Shown here: positions 45,585 through 54,453 of the stretch, one piece after another
How the letters are laid out: each line of letters opens with the position of its first letter
How positions within the stretch are numbered: position 1 is the first letter of the stretch
Assembly: GCF_003946505.1 (NCBI RefSeq)
Contig: NZ_RHON01000003.1
Span: 62,001 to 126,000, forward strand
Direction of reading: 5' to 3'
Length of the DNA stretch: 64,000 bases
Origin: Companilactobacillus mishanensis
GTDB taxonomy: Bacteria; Bacillota; Bacilli; Lactobacillales; Lactobacillaceae
Translations under genes and position numbers: made by a program
Notes under the pieces: model-generated
Database searches by the model: none
Told to the model about the DNA's origin: nothing
Seen by the model: only the letters and a program-made list of their open reading frames with translations

Positions 45585-46331
45585 TTAGATGAACCCTCTA
45601 GTTGTTATCCCCATGTATCTTCTAAATAACCAACGTCCTCCGAATGCAACTACGGCAAGGACTAGGTATACATATCCGTTTAGAACTGGGTTGATGACTG
45701 CAGGTACGTATTGCATTACGCCTAAGAAGATAAACATAAAGATCAAACCAGCACCCATGTATCCCAAAGTTTTCCAAATATTTGGACGTTCTTTCTTTGG
45801 TTTCTTCATTTGTAGATTGAAGTATGTGAGTAGGAATCCCCACATTACAGCTAATACAATCAAAGTTAAGATTCCGGTATTGTTTTGTGAATTTGATTTC
45901 TTTGAAAATACGCCGACTGCACCATATAAGGCACCGAATAATGCAAAGAACAACAACGATGTATCAACGGATAATGCCCAGAATGGATCCTTTTTCTTAG
46001 GTTTCACAGGATGAGCGATATCTCCGGCCTTCTTGGTAACGGGACCATATAAAGTTGTGGCTGGAACACCTTTGATTTGGTTAGCAATAATATCTGGCAA
46101 TAGATTATCAATTGCCTCTTTAGCCTCATCTTCAGTAAAGTCATCGTCGACTAGTCGTTTGTTCAATTTAAATACATATTCTTCGTTTTTGTTACTTAAT
46201 TGCTCACGCAACTTGTCAGCATCGGAATTATATATCTTTTCTTGAACTTCTTCATGCTTTTCGCGTTTTTCAGAATTGCGTTTTTGCTTTTCAGCAGCTT
46301 TTTTATTTCTATCTCTTACATCGTCAGACAT
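45585..46331 (-). CDS. DUF1129 family membrane protein
   Basis: A 248-residue protein with a highly charged N-terminal region (about 1-125, Lys/Glu-rich with ADKLREQLSNKNEEYVFKLNKRL) followed by four or five helices. The layout is that of DUF1129 proteins, which commonly follow ychF in lactobacilli. Function unknown. AGGGGGA precedes ATG; 14 nt after the ychF stop. Confidence 0.75.
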   Translation of the reverse strand: MSDDVRDRNKKAAEKQKRNSEKREKHEEVQEKIYNSDADKLREQLSNKNEEYVFKLNKRLVDDDFTEDEAKEAIDNLLPDIIANQIKGVPATTLYGPVTKKAGDIAHPVKPKKKDPFWALSVDTSLLFFALFGALYGAVGVFSKKSNSQNNTGILTLIVLAVMWGFLLTYFNLQMKKPKKERPNIWKTLGYMGAGLIFMFIFLGVMQYVPAVINPVLNGYVYLVLAVVAFGGRWLFRRYMGITTRGFI

Positions 46332-46345
46332 TAATATCCCCCTGA

Positions 46346-47449
46346 TTAAACGTTGAATCTGAATTCAATGATGTCGCCATCTTGAACTTCGTAGTCTTTA
46401 CCTTCAAGCCCAAGCTTACCGGCTTCTTTGACGGCTTGTTCGCTACCATATTTGTCGAGATTATCGAATGCCATAACTTCAGCACGGATAAAGCCACGTT
46501 CGAAATCTGAATGAATGATTCCGGCAACTTGAGGTGCTTTCATTCCTTTATGGAATGTCCAGGCACGTGTTTCTTTTCCACCAGCAGTGAAGAATGTTCT
46601 TAAACCTAAAAGCTTGTAACTAGCTTTGATAAGTTTATCCAAACCAGATTCAGTAACACCTTCAGCTTCAAGGAATTCAGACTTTTCATCGTCATCCAAT
46701 TCAGCGATTTCTTCTTCAGTTTTAGCAGAAACACCAATAACTTCGGCGTCTTCTTTTTTAGCGTAGTCTTCGATAACTTTGTAATATTTAGATCCTTCAG
46801 GATCACCCATATCATCTTCAGCAATGTTAGCCACGTACAAAACAGGCTTTGAAGTAAGCAAGAATAAACCTTTAACGATTTTTTCTTCATCTTCGTTGAA
46901 TTCGATTGATCTAACTGAACCACCAGCTTCAAGAACTGGTTTGATCTTCTTCAAAACAGCAAATTCAGCAATAGCATCCTTGTCTTTAGCACTAACAGCT
47001 TGTTTTTCAACTTTAGCGTAACGTTTGTTAACAGCATCTAAATCGGAGATTCCTAATTCCAGATTGATAGTTTCAATGTCATCAAGAGGATCGACCGTAC
47101 CAGTAACACTCGTAATATTATCATCATCAAAAGCACGAACAACATGAACGATAGCATCAACTTGGCGAATGTTTTCCAAGAATTTGTTACCTAATCCTTC
47201 ACCCTTACTTGCTCCTTTAACGATTCCCGCAATATCAGTAAATTCGAAAGTTGTATGAATAACTTTCTTTGCAGGAATAAGTTCATCGATTCTTGATAAT
47301 CTCTTATCAGGAACTTCAACCATTCCGACGTTTGGATCGATAGTAGCGAAAGGATAGTTCGCCATTTCTGCTCCAGCTTTTGTTATGGCATTAAATAATG
47401 TTGACTTACCAACGTTTGGTAGTCCTACGATTCCGGCAGTTAAGGCCAT
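46346..47449 (-). CDS. ychF: Ribosome-binding ATPase YchF
   Basis: A 367-residue Obg-family P-loop protein. G1 is GLPNVGKST (about 9), G3 is [20 protein letters not shown], and the NKxD motif is replaced by NIAEDD, which is why YchF prefers ATP. A coiled coil (about 130-200) and the TGS-like C-terminus ([25 protein letters not shown]) follow. Binds 70S ribosomes and affects translation and stress responses. Overlaps the DUF951 gene by one base. Confidence 0.95.
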   Translation of the reverse strand: MALTAGIVGLPNVGKSTLFNAITKAGAEMANYPFATIDPNVGMVEVPDKRLSRIDELIPAKKVIHTTFEFTDIAGIVKGASKGEGLGNKFLENIRQVDAIVHVVRAFDDDNITSVTGTVDPLDDIETINLELGISDLDAVNKRYAKVEKQAVSAKDKDAIAEFAVLKKIKPVLEAGGSVRSIEFNEDEEKIVKGLFLLTSKPVLYVANIAEDDMGDPEGSKYYKVIEDYAKKEDAEVIGVSAKTEEEIAELDDDEKSEFLEAEGVTESGLDKLIKASYKLLGLRTFFTAGGKETRAWTFHKGMKAPQVAGIIHSDFERGFIRAEVMAFDNLDKYGSEQAVKEAGKLGLEGKDYEVQDGDIIEFRFNV

Positions 47450-47718
47450 TATAAATCCTCCTCATTTTTGTTGATCATATTTGGTTGCATGATCTGTGTA
47501 CTCTTCAAATAAAATTCTTCATTTGATTCGTCAACATCAGCAGCCTGTGTCAAAACTTTTTTAAATTTTTTATTGAATTCGCCGCGCGGTATCATCACGA
47601 TATGACCGCAACCCATGCATTTGATTTTTATATCTGCACCAATGCGAATTAATTCCCAACGATTTTCCCCACATGCGTGAGGTTTTTTCATTGCAATAAT
47701 GTCTCCTAAATTAAACAT
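47449..47718 (-). CDS. DUF951 family protein
   Basis: An 89-residue protein: FNLGDIIAMKKPHACGENRWELIRIGADIKIKCMGCGHIVMIPR. The PHACG and KCMGCGH cysteines form a probable zinc site. DUF951 proteins sit between parB and ychF in many Firmicutes. The C-terminus (about 62-89) is longer than in typical 65-residue members. Function unknown. Confidence 0.85.
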   Translation of the reverse strand: MFNLGDIIAMKKPHACGENRWELIRIGADIKIKCMGCGHIVMIPRGEFNKKFKKVLTQAADVDESNEEFYLKSTQIMQPNMINKNEEDL

Positions 47719-47727
47719 ACGATTCCT

Positions 47728-48600
47728 CTAATCTATTTGGATTCCTAATATGTCTAAAATACGATTTAAGTCATCTGTGTTAGTAAAGTCGATTTCCAAT
47801 TTACCATGTCCGTTACGAGACGTTTTAACAGCGACTTGTGTATCGAATTTTTCAACCAATTTATCTTCAGTTGCTTTGACAAAAGGTGATTTTGATTTGG
47901 TAGCTTTTTTAGCTTTCTTTTTATCGTGCTTTGTATCAGTAGCCAATTGTTCCAACTGTCTAACAGTCAAATCTTCATCGACGGCTTTTTGGGCAAGCTT
48001 TTCGATTTGATCTGGATCTTTCAAACTCAACAATGTTCTAGCTTGTCCCATTGAAAGAGAACCGCTTTGTACTAATTGCTTAGTTGATTCAGGCAAGTTC
48101 AATAGTCGCAAGTAGTTTGCGATGTATGGACGACTTTTTCCGAGACGTTGTGAAACTTGTTCTTGGGTCAAATTCAATTTGGAGATCAAAGTTTGATAAG
48201 CATCAGCTTCTTCAAGTGGTGTTAGATCTTCACGTTGTAAGTTTTCCAACACGGCGATTTCCATCATCCCTGATTCACTCAAAGGACGGACGATTGCGGG
48301 AATAGTTTCTTTCTTAGCTATTTTACTAGCGCGGAATCTTCTTTCACCAGCAATGATTTCAAAGCCATTAACACTCTCACGAACAATGATAGGCTGGAAA
48401 ACACCGTTTTGTTCGATAGATTTGGCCAATTCGTTCAATGCATGTTCATCGAAAGTTTTTCTTGGTTGATACGGATTCGGTCTGATTTCGTCTAGCTTAA
48501 GGTCCACAACGCTCTCAGAATTCTCATCAATTGCTTCAAATTCGGAGAAAATAGCGTCAATACCTTTACCTAGGCCTTTTTTATTTTTGCTTGATGCCAT
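47728..48600 (-). CDS. parB: Chromosome partitioning protein ParB (Spo0J)
   Basis: A 290-residue CTP-dependent clamp. The GERRFRA motif (about 93) and ENLQREDLTPLEEA define the CTP/parS domain, followed by a helix-turn-helix (LTQEQVSQRLGKSRPYIANYLRLL), a Lys-rich linker and a C-terminal dimer domain. Loads at parS near the origin with ParA. Overlaps parA by 20 nt. Confidence 0.93.
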   Translation of the reverse strand: MASSKNKKGLGKGIDAIFSEFEAIDENSESVVDLKLDEIRPNPYQPRKTFDEHALNELAKSIEQNGVFQPIIVRESVNGFEIIAGERRFRASKIAKKETIPAIVRPLSESGMMEIAVLENLQREDLTPLEEADAYQTLISKLNLTQEQVSQRLGKSRPYIANYLRLLNLPESTKQLVQSGSLSMGQARTLLSLKDPDQIEKLAQKAVDEDLTVRQLEQLATDTKHDKKKAKKATKSKSPFVKATEDKLVEKFDTQVAVKTSRNGHGKLEIDFTNTDDLNRILDILGIQID

Positions 48601-49357
48601 TACGTTTTAGCACCTCCTTAGCCAATGCAATATATGCTTCAGCACCACGTGAACGATCGTCGAAATCAATAATAGGAAGTCCGTAACTTGGGGCTTCAGC
48701 TAATGTTGTGTTACGAGGAACGATTGATTTATAGACGCGGTCACCGAAATATGATTTAACTTCATCTACAACTTGCTTACCAAGGTTAGTTCTTGAATCA
48801 AGCATAGTTAATAGAACTCCTTCAATTTCCAAGTCAGAATTGAAGTGTTTTTGAACCAAACGAATCGTGTTCAACAATTGACTCAAACCTTCCAACGCAT
48901 AGTATTCACTTTGGACAGGAATAAGAATCGAGTCACTAGCAGTAAATGCGTTGGTCGAAAGTTGTCCCAATGAAGGTGGACAATCGATCAGAACAAAGTC
49001 ATATTGGTCGTCAATAGTATCTATCCCAGACTTCAGGCGTGTTTCACGGGCCATCATTGAAGTAAGTTCCATCTCAGCTCCAGCTAATTGAATAGTAGCA
49101 GGAACGATATCCAAATTTTCATGCTTCGTATGGATGATAGTATCTTTTAATGGAAATTCATTAACAAGGACATCATAGACATCCTTCTCAACATTGGCTT
49201 TTTTGATGCCCAAACCACTAGTTGCGTTACCTTGGGGATCGACATCAATAATAAGGACTTTTTGTCCCATATTAGTCAAGCAGGCGCCCAAGTTGATGGT
49301 TGTCGTGGTTTTCCCAACTCCACCTTTTTGATTTGCAATGGATATTTTTCGTGCCAT
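48581..49357 (-). CDS. parA: Chromosome partitioning ATPase ParA (Soj)
   Basis: A 258-residue ATPase with deviant Walker A KGGVGKTTTTINL, Walker A' VLIIDVDPQGNATSG, Walker B FVLIDCPPSLGQLS and a C-terminal basic helix. Acts with ParB in origin segregation and control of replication start through DnaA. Located between noc and parB. Confidence 0.95.
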   Translation of the reverse strand: MARKISIANQKGGVGKTTTTINLGACLTNMGQKVLIIDVDPQGNATSGLGIKKANVEKDVYDVLVNEFPLKDTIIHTKHENLDIVPATIQLAGAEMELTSMMARETRLKSGIDTIDDQYDFVLIDCPPSLGQLSTNAFTASDSILIPVQSEYYALEGLSQLLNTIRLVQKHFNSDLEIEGVLLTMLDSRTNLGKQVVDEVKSYFGDRVYKSIVPRNTTLAEAPSYGLPIIDFDDRSRGAEAYIALAKEVLKRNGIKQK

Positions 49358-49366
49358 TATATTCCC

Positions 49367-50248
49367 CTATTCCTTAAGGTCGTCATCATGAATTCGGATG
49401 TCGATCTCATAAAATCCTTTTTTCTTATTCTCAACAAAGCTAACAGAAGTACCGTTTTTCTTCATCTTATCAATATTTTGTTTGAAACTATCGATCGTCG
49501 TATTTACGTCAAAATCACTAGCCTTTTTAGGTGCAGCTGATTTTGATTCTTTATTCTCAGACTTAGTTGTCTCTTCTTTTTTAGACTCTTTAGTTTTAGT
49601 CAATTTATCGACTAAATCTTTAGTTTGTTTAACATTCAAACTGCCATCTAAAATACTTGTTAAGGCTTTTTCTTGAGCTTTTTCATCTTTCAATCTCAAC
49701 AATTCACGACCATGACGAACACTGATCTTGTCATTTGCGAGAGCTTCAATAACTTTTTTGTCTAATGATAGAAGTCGCAGTTTATTGGCAACGTATGATT
49801 GACTCTTGCTGATTCTACTTGCAAGTTCCAATTGGGTTATCTTTTCACTGTCGAGAACTTTTCGGTATGCACGTGCTTCTTCAATTGGATTCAGGTCTTC
49901 TCTTTGGACATTTTCGATCAACGCCATTGAGGCAGTTTCTTCATCATCCAATTCTTTGACGATAACAGGTACTTTAGTCCAATTTAATTTCTTGAGGGCA
50001 CGATAACGGCGTTCTCCTGCGATGATCTCGTATTTTCCATCTTGAAAACTACGTACGACCATTGGTTGAAGTAATCCATGCTCACTGATTGTTTGAGAAA
50101 GTTCCGTAATGCTACGTTCATCGAACTCTGTACGAGGTTGATAACGATTAGGGATTATTCTATCTAAACCAACTCTGATAACCTTTCCTCGAGTTACGTC
50201 ACCATTTTGTTGGGTTTTTGTCTCTGAAGATTTAAATGCCAAATCCAC
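49367..50248 (-). CDS. noc: Nucleoid occlusion protein Noc (ParB paralogue)
   Basis: A 293-residue ParB-family protein with GERRYRA (about 78) and ENVQREDLNPIEEARAY, a helix-turn-helix (ITQLELASRISKSQSYVANKLRLL) and a Lys/Glu-rich linker before the C-terminal domain. Position between rsmG and parA is that of Noc, which stops division over the nucleoid. It lacks a clear amphipathic N-terminal membrane helix of Bacillus Noc type (MDLAFKSSETKTQQNGD), so membrane binding is uncertain. Confidence 0.85.
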   Translation of the reverse strand: MDLAFKSSETKTQQNGDVTRGKVIRVGLDRIIPNRYQPRTEFDERSITELSQTISEHGLLQPMVVRSFQDGKYEIIAGERRYRALKKLNWTKVPVIVKELDDEETASMALIENVQREDLNPIEEARAYRKVLDSEKITQLELASRISKSQSYVANKLRLLSLDKKVIEALANDKISVRHGRELLRLKDEKAQEKALTSILDGSLNVKQTKDLVDKLTKTKESKKEETTKSENKESKSAAPKKASDFDVNTTIDSFKQNIDKMKKNGTSVSFVENKKKGFYEIDIRIHDDDLKE

Positions 50249-50254
50249 TACCCC

Positions 50255-50983
50255 CTACTTTTTAATTAATGGTTTTCTGGCTGGTGTCCCAGGTTTTCTA
50301 GGATACTTGTTAGGTGTTTCTTTAGTCTTACTTACAAATATTAAATTACGCAAACCAGCTTCATTTGGTAATTCGAACGACTCTTGTTTTTCGACTTTGC
50401 CACCTAATAACGTGATTGCATAAGTTGCTGAATCCAATTCTTCTGTGGCTTTATCAGCCTTCATGGCAATAAATTGGCCACCTTTTTTGGTAAAAGGTAG
50501 ACATAATTCTGTCAAAACAGTCATTGATGCAACTGCTCTAGCAGTCACCAAATCAAATTGTTCACGGTATTGTTTATTTTGACCTAATTCTTCGGCTCGA
50601 CCGTGGACTAAGTTTACATCGTCCAAGCCAAGTTTCTTAACCAATCCACTTAAGAAATTGATACGCTTATTGAGCGAATCGATAATTGTAACTTTCAAAT
50701 TAGGATTAACAATTTTGAGAGGAATCGAAGGGAATCCAGCACCCGACCCAACGTCACAAATTGAAATAGTATCTGTAATCAATGCACTATCGAAGAAATC
50801 AAGAATCAAAGAATCATAAAAATGCTTCAAATAAACTTGTTCTTTCTCAGTGATAGTAGTCAGATTCATGACCTTGTTAGTCTCAACCAGTTCATGAAAA
50901 TAAGTTTCAAATTGTTCCTTTTGAGTGTCGTTTAAAACAATACCCTTTTCAGAAAGTGCTGCAAAAAATTCTTCAGGTTTCAT
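50255..50983 (-). CDS. rsmG: 16S rRNA (guanine527-N7)-methyltransferase
   Basis: A 242-residue SAM methyltransferase. SICDVGSGAGFPSIPLKIV (about 72) is the SAM loop, followed by VTIIDSLNKRINFL, DLVTARAVASM and GGQFIAMKA. Methylates G527 in 16S rRNA. GGAGG 6-7 nt before ATG; an inverted repeat of parS half-sites is directly upstream. The C-terminal basic tail (RKPGTPARKPLIKK) is typical. Confidence 0.95.
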   Translation of the reverse strand: MKPEEFFAALSEKGIVLNDTQKEQFETYFHELVETNKVMNLTTITEKEQVYLKHFYDSLILDFFDSALITDTISICDVGSGAGFPSIPLKIVNPNLKVTIIDSLNKRINFLSGLVKKLGLDDVNLVHGRAEELGQNKQYREQFDLVTARAVASMTVLTELCLPFTKKGGQFIAMKADKATEELDSATYAITLLGGKVEKQESFELPNEAGLRNLIFVSKTKETPNKYPRKPGTPARKPLIKK

Positions 50984-50998
50984 TCAGTTCCTCCAGCC

Positions 50999-51017
50999 GT
51001 GAAACACGATGTTTCAC
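50999..51017. promoter_or_regulatory. Inverted repeat of parS half-sites in reversed order
   Basis: GTGAAACA-CGA-TGTTTCAC. The two 8-mers are exactly the halves of parS (TGTTTCAC-GTGAAACA) but in the opposite order, separated by 3 nt, 16 nt upstream of rsmG. It could be a derived ParB/Noc-related site or an RNA hairpin next to the rsmG ribosome site. Confidence 0.4.
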
Positions 51018-51152
51018 ACCTATTAATCGTATATTAAATAGTAGTTTAATTCAATGACTTGTTAATTTTCTTTATCTTATATTATATAGGAAAAATTGAT
51101 ATTACTTTCAGTTTTATGACAAATGTCATGTCGATTTTAGGAATACATAATA

Positions 51153-51190
51153 GAGAAAAAACCTCGATTTATATTTCGAGACTCTTTTTT
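51153..51190. terminator. Terminator-like hairpin
   Basis: ACCTCGA / TCGAGA with outer GAG/CTC, flanked by A6 and T6, so it can act in both directions. No gene clearly ends here; it may insulate rsmG from the repeat region. Confidence 0.5.
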
Positions 51191-51224
51191 GTCACCTGAT
51201 GATGAATTAATTACTTTTATCTGC

Positions 51225-51428
51225 ATTCAAAAAAGTGCTGTTTTTTTAATGTTACTTTCAAATATTACTTTTAACATGCAAAAAACGGCTGTTTTTTTAA
51301 TGTTGATCTCGAAAATTACTTTTAACATGCAAAAAATGCTCGTTTTTTTAATGTTGATTCCAAATATTACTTTCAACATGCAAAAAATGGCTATTTTTTT
51401 AATGTTGCTTACATCTTTAAGCTTCTAT
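51225..51428 (+). repeat. Four tandem 51-bp palindromic repeats
   Basis: The unit starts at 51225, 51276, 51327 and 51378, an exact 51-bp period. Each has CAAAAAA, 5-6 variable bases, T7, then AATGTT; in three junctions a preceding AACAT makes the unit an inverted repeat (AACAT..AAAAAA..TTTTTTT.ATGTT). The period is a multiple of three and one frame (TTG 51189 to stop 51467) is open with 17-residue hydrophobic repeats of the form MQKxAVFLMLIxxITFN, but no ribosome site or ATG start is present. A degenerate fifth unit may follow. Upstream of the sortase-anchored protein. Confidence 0.7.
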
Positions 51429-51568
51429 TTTAAAAAATCCGTCATTTTTTCATTAGTAAATTTATAATGCATTTTATTTTTATTTAAGTGCGCCATGAAC
51501 TAGTATCACCCTAATAAACGGCAATCTAATGAAATATTAGGAGATTATACAAATTATGGGGTAATGAT

Positions 51569-54415
51569 ATGAGTCAAAACAAACTTCCAAATAAAATTAA
51601 CTTGTTACCAAAAACAAAAAAGGGCGCTTATCGTGATTTGGCGATTGCATTGGCTTTGAATGGGGCATTCTTGATGATGCTTCCTGCGACTGCAAAAGCT
51701 GATACGACGTCTACATCTTCGACGACTAGTCCAACTACTACATCTGCTGTGGAACCTAGTACTACTTCAACTACAACTGCTGCTCCTACAGTGACGGCTA
51801 CACCAACCGCAACTATAAGCAGTTCAACTGATTCTAGTACTACGTTATCTACTGATCCAACCACAACTGCAGACGGGACTGAAACTGGTGGTGAAACTCC
51901 AACTGCGCAAGGTCAAGTCTTTGTTAACGCTGTCGATTCCACCGGCAAATCATTAACATCAGGACCTATTTCTGCAGGTACAGCCGCTGTTGGCAGTGGC
52001 GTCTCAATCAATTGGGCAACCTGCCTACCAACTTTACAAAATGCAATTACTGGCGGAGGAGCAAACTATACAGTTGCCGATCCCGCTAAGTACGTTGGCA
52101 CCCAAAATATCGTAACGACAGCAACTCCTCAGACAATTGACGTTGCATTCGTCCCTCTCAAAGTCACAGCTACATACAACTTTATTGATGAAAGTACGAA
52201 TAAAACACTTCTAACCGAAACTAATAGTTATACATATACAAATACTGCTGGTAATTTTCAACAAACTGGAATCCGCCCGGCTGCAGCCACATTCACTTCA
52301 ACTACTGCAACAATCAGCGATAATTCAGACACTCCAGCAACAAAAACGACTGATTTGCCATATTTTGGACCAGACGGAACTATTTTCAATAATGACATGT
52401 ATGTTTTGGACACAGCTAAAAGTGGCGGTGTAACACCAATAGCATATTCAACTTGGCCTGACACGGCATCTATAACTCAAAACTTCTACTACACACCTGC
52501 GGCAGCACCAACTGTAACTCTCGATGCACAAAACGGATCCGGCACCACACTTAAAACATTTACAATTCCACCTGTTACCAATGGACTTCCTGCTGATATC
52601 GCTACTGCAAAATCATATTTACCAACTGTTGCCGATGCAACAATTCCTGGATACGCAATCAGCGGTGTAAAAATTTCCGCTACTGGCAGCAAATCCGGTG
52701 CAGCTGACGAAGAATTAGCGTTCAATTTCTCGCCCGATCAATATAGCCAATTCGTAACTAACGGTACTGTTCAAGGATTTGACGTCGACTATCGTCAAGC
52801 ATTGCAAGACTACTCAACCGTTACCGCACATTTGATGTACACAGGTAATACTGTTAATTTACAAGTCCAACCTGTCGAATCAGATGGCACAACCCCAATT
52901 AGCGGAGTAGCACCAATTGCTGCAGGTACAGGAATCGTCGGTGAAAAAGCTGCCATTACTGCTCCTGAGCTTGATGGATACACAGCAGGTGAAGTTCCTG
53001 CTACTACAATCTCCGCAGATCAAGGACCAATCAATGTTATTTATACTCCTGTAGCTCCAGCTCAAGTTACTTTCACAGCTCAACCAATTGATTCAGTAAC
53101 TAAGAAATCTATTGGCACAGCAATAACTATTGGCCCTGTCGCAGTAGGCACAGATTGTACAATTACCGCTCCAACAATTGCCGGTTACACTCCTGTTAAC
53201 GTAACAACACCAGTTACTGTCAGCGCTGATCAAGGAACTGTACAACTTCCTTATACTAAGAATCTAGTAGCATTTACAATCCAACCTGTCGATGCTTCAT
53301 CAGGCCAAAAGATTGGAGAACCACTTCCTGGCGGTTCCGGAACTGTTGGTAACCAAATTACTTTGAAGGCACCAGCAGTAGACGGGTATACTCCAGTTTT
53401 GGCATCCAAAGATGTTAACATTACTGACGGTATGAGTACGGTTATCACAATGATGTACAACAAGAATCCTGAAACAAAGACTATTACTTTGCAGCCTGTT
53501 GATGAAAATGGGACTGCAATTCCAGGTGCAAAACCTATAACTATTTCTGGTACTGTAGGACAGACAGTTCCTATCAGCGCACCAACAATTGAAGGTTATA
53601 CTATTTCTGCAGATGCACCAAAGCAATGCACTATAGCTGCTGATACACCAGCCACTGTGAACCTTGCATACACAAAGAATCCTGTGGAAGTTGCATTGAT
53701 GGTTCAACCTGTAGATGCAAATAGTAATCCTATCGGGCAACCACTTCCTGCTGGAAACGGTACTGTAGGCCAAAAGATCACTGTTCCTGCTCCAACTCTG
53801 GATGGATATACTGCCGGTACAGTTCCAGAAATAACAATTGCTGCTGATCAAGGACCTATCCCTGTACTTTATACAAAGAATCCCGCTCCGACAGTTGATT
53901 TGTGGGTACAACCTATTGACGCTGAAGGCAATTCAATTGGTGATCCTGTCAAAGTTGCATCTGGCGTACCCGGAGAAAAAGCCACTTTGACTGCTCCTGA
54001 GGTTGAAGGTTATCAACCGGAAGACGCTACAGCTTCAATCACAGTTGCCGCTTCAGACCAAGGCCCAGTGAAAATGACTTACACCAAAGTCGAAGCTGCA
54101 ACCGGGAGTGAAGATGACGAAGGTACGACAACTTCTGAACCTAGTGCAACTACACTAGCATCTGAACCTGGTTCTGGTTCAAGTTCAGGCAGTGAAGTAT
54201 TAACAACAACCGCTGCACCCGCTTCAAAGTCACCAACAACCCGTGAAGAAGTCAAAATGTTGAGAAAATCAAGCGCATTACCTTCATCACCTGCTTATTC
54301 ATCAAAGAAATTCCCTCAAACTGGAAATAAAGTATTTGATATCTTATCTGCAATCGGCGTAGGAATCCTTGGAATCATTGGATTATGCTGGGAGAAGATT
54401 AGAAAAGCTTTATAA
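51569..54415 (+). CDS. Sortase-anchored MucBP-like repeat protein
   Basis: A 948-residue wall protein. An extended signal peptide ends near residue 45 (ATAKAD). A Thr/Ser-rich stalk follows (to about 110), then two less regular domains (about 115-425) and six roughly 67-residue MucBP-like repeats (about 430-840). Each repeat has Q-P-x-D-x-x-x-x-x-I-G ... GTVG-x-x-x-x-x-x-AP-x-x-x-GY-T and ends in L-x-YTKN. A second Ser/Thr linker leads to KKFPQTGNK, a hydrophobic helix and a KIRKAL tail. FPQTG replaces LPxTG. Such proteins bind mucin or other glycans. GGGG precedes ATG. Confidence 0.8.
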   Translation: MSQNKLPNKINLLPKTKKGAYRDLAIALALNGAFLMMLPATAKADTTSTSSTTSPTTTSAVEPSTTSTTTAAPTVTATPTATISSSTDSSTTLSTDPTTTADGTETGGETPTAQGQVFVNAVDSTGKSLTSGPISAGTAAVGSGVSINWATCLPTLQNAITGGGANYTVADPAKYVGTQNIVTTATPQTIDVAFVPLKVTATYNFIDESTNKTLLTETNSYTYTNTAGNFQQTGIRPAAATFTSTTATISDNSDTPATKTTDLPYFGPDGTIFNNDMYVLDTAKSGGVTPIAYSTWPDTASITQNFYYTPAAAPTVTLDAQNGSGTTLKTFTIPPVTNGLPADIATAKSYLPTVADATIPGYAISGVKISATGSKSGAADEELAFNFSPDQYSQFVTNGTVQGFDVDYRQALQDYSTVTAHLMYTGNTVNLQVQPVESDGTTPISGVAPIAAGTGIVGEKAAITAPELDGYTAGEVPATTISADQGPINVIYTPVAPAQVTFTAQPIDSVTKKSIGTAITIGPVAVGTDCTITAPTIAGYTPVNVTTPVTVSADQGTVQLPYTKNLVAFTIQPVDASSGQKIGEPLPGGSGTVGNQITLKAPAVDGYTPVLASKDVNITDGMSTVITMMYNKNPETKTITLQPVDENGTAIPGAKPITISGTVGQTVPISAPTIEGYTISADAPKQCTIAADTPATVNLAYTKNPVEVALMVQPVDANSNPIGQPLPAGNGTVGQKITVPAPTLDGYTAGTVPEITIAADQGPIPVLYTKNPAPTVDLWVQPIDAEGNSIGDPVKVASGVPGEKATLTAPEVEGYQPEDATASITVAASDQGPVKMTYTKVEAATGSEDDEGTTTSEPSATTLASEPGSGSSSGSEVLTTTAAPASKSPTTREEVKMLRKSSALPSSPAYSSKKFPQTGNKVFDILSAIGVGILGIIGLCWEKIRKAL

Positions 54416-54421
54416 TTTGAA

Positions 54422-54448
54422 AACGAGGCCTAAAAATTAGGCCTCGTT
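54422..54448. terminator. Bidirectional terminator
   Basis: AACGAGGCCTAA / TTAGGCCTCGTT, a perfect 12-bp stem with AAA loop, T-rich downstream on the + strand and A-rich upstream. Confidence 0.9.
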
Positions 54449-54453
54449 TTTTT

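Noticed and set aside
53300..53911. 203-codon open frame on the - strand inside the MucBP-like repeats
   Set aside because: It is the shadow of the repetitive, Thr/Pro-rich coding frame on the other strand; the predicted protein is Cys/Trp/Ser-rich without domains or a ribosome site.
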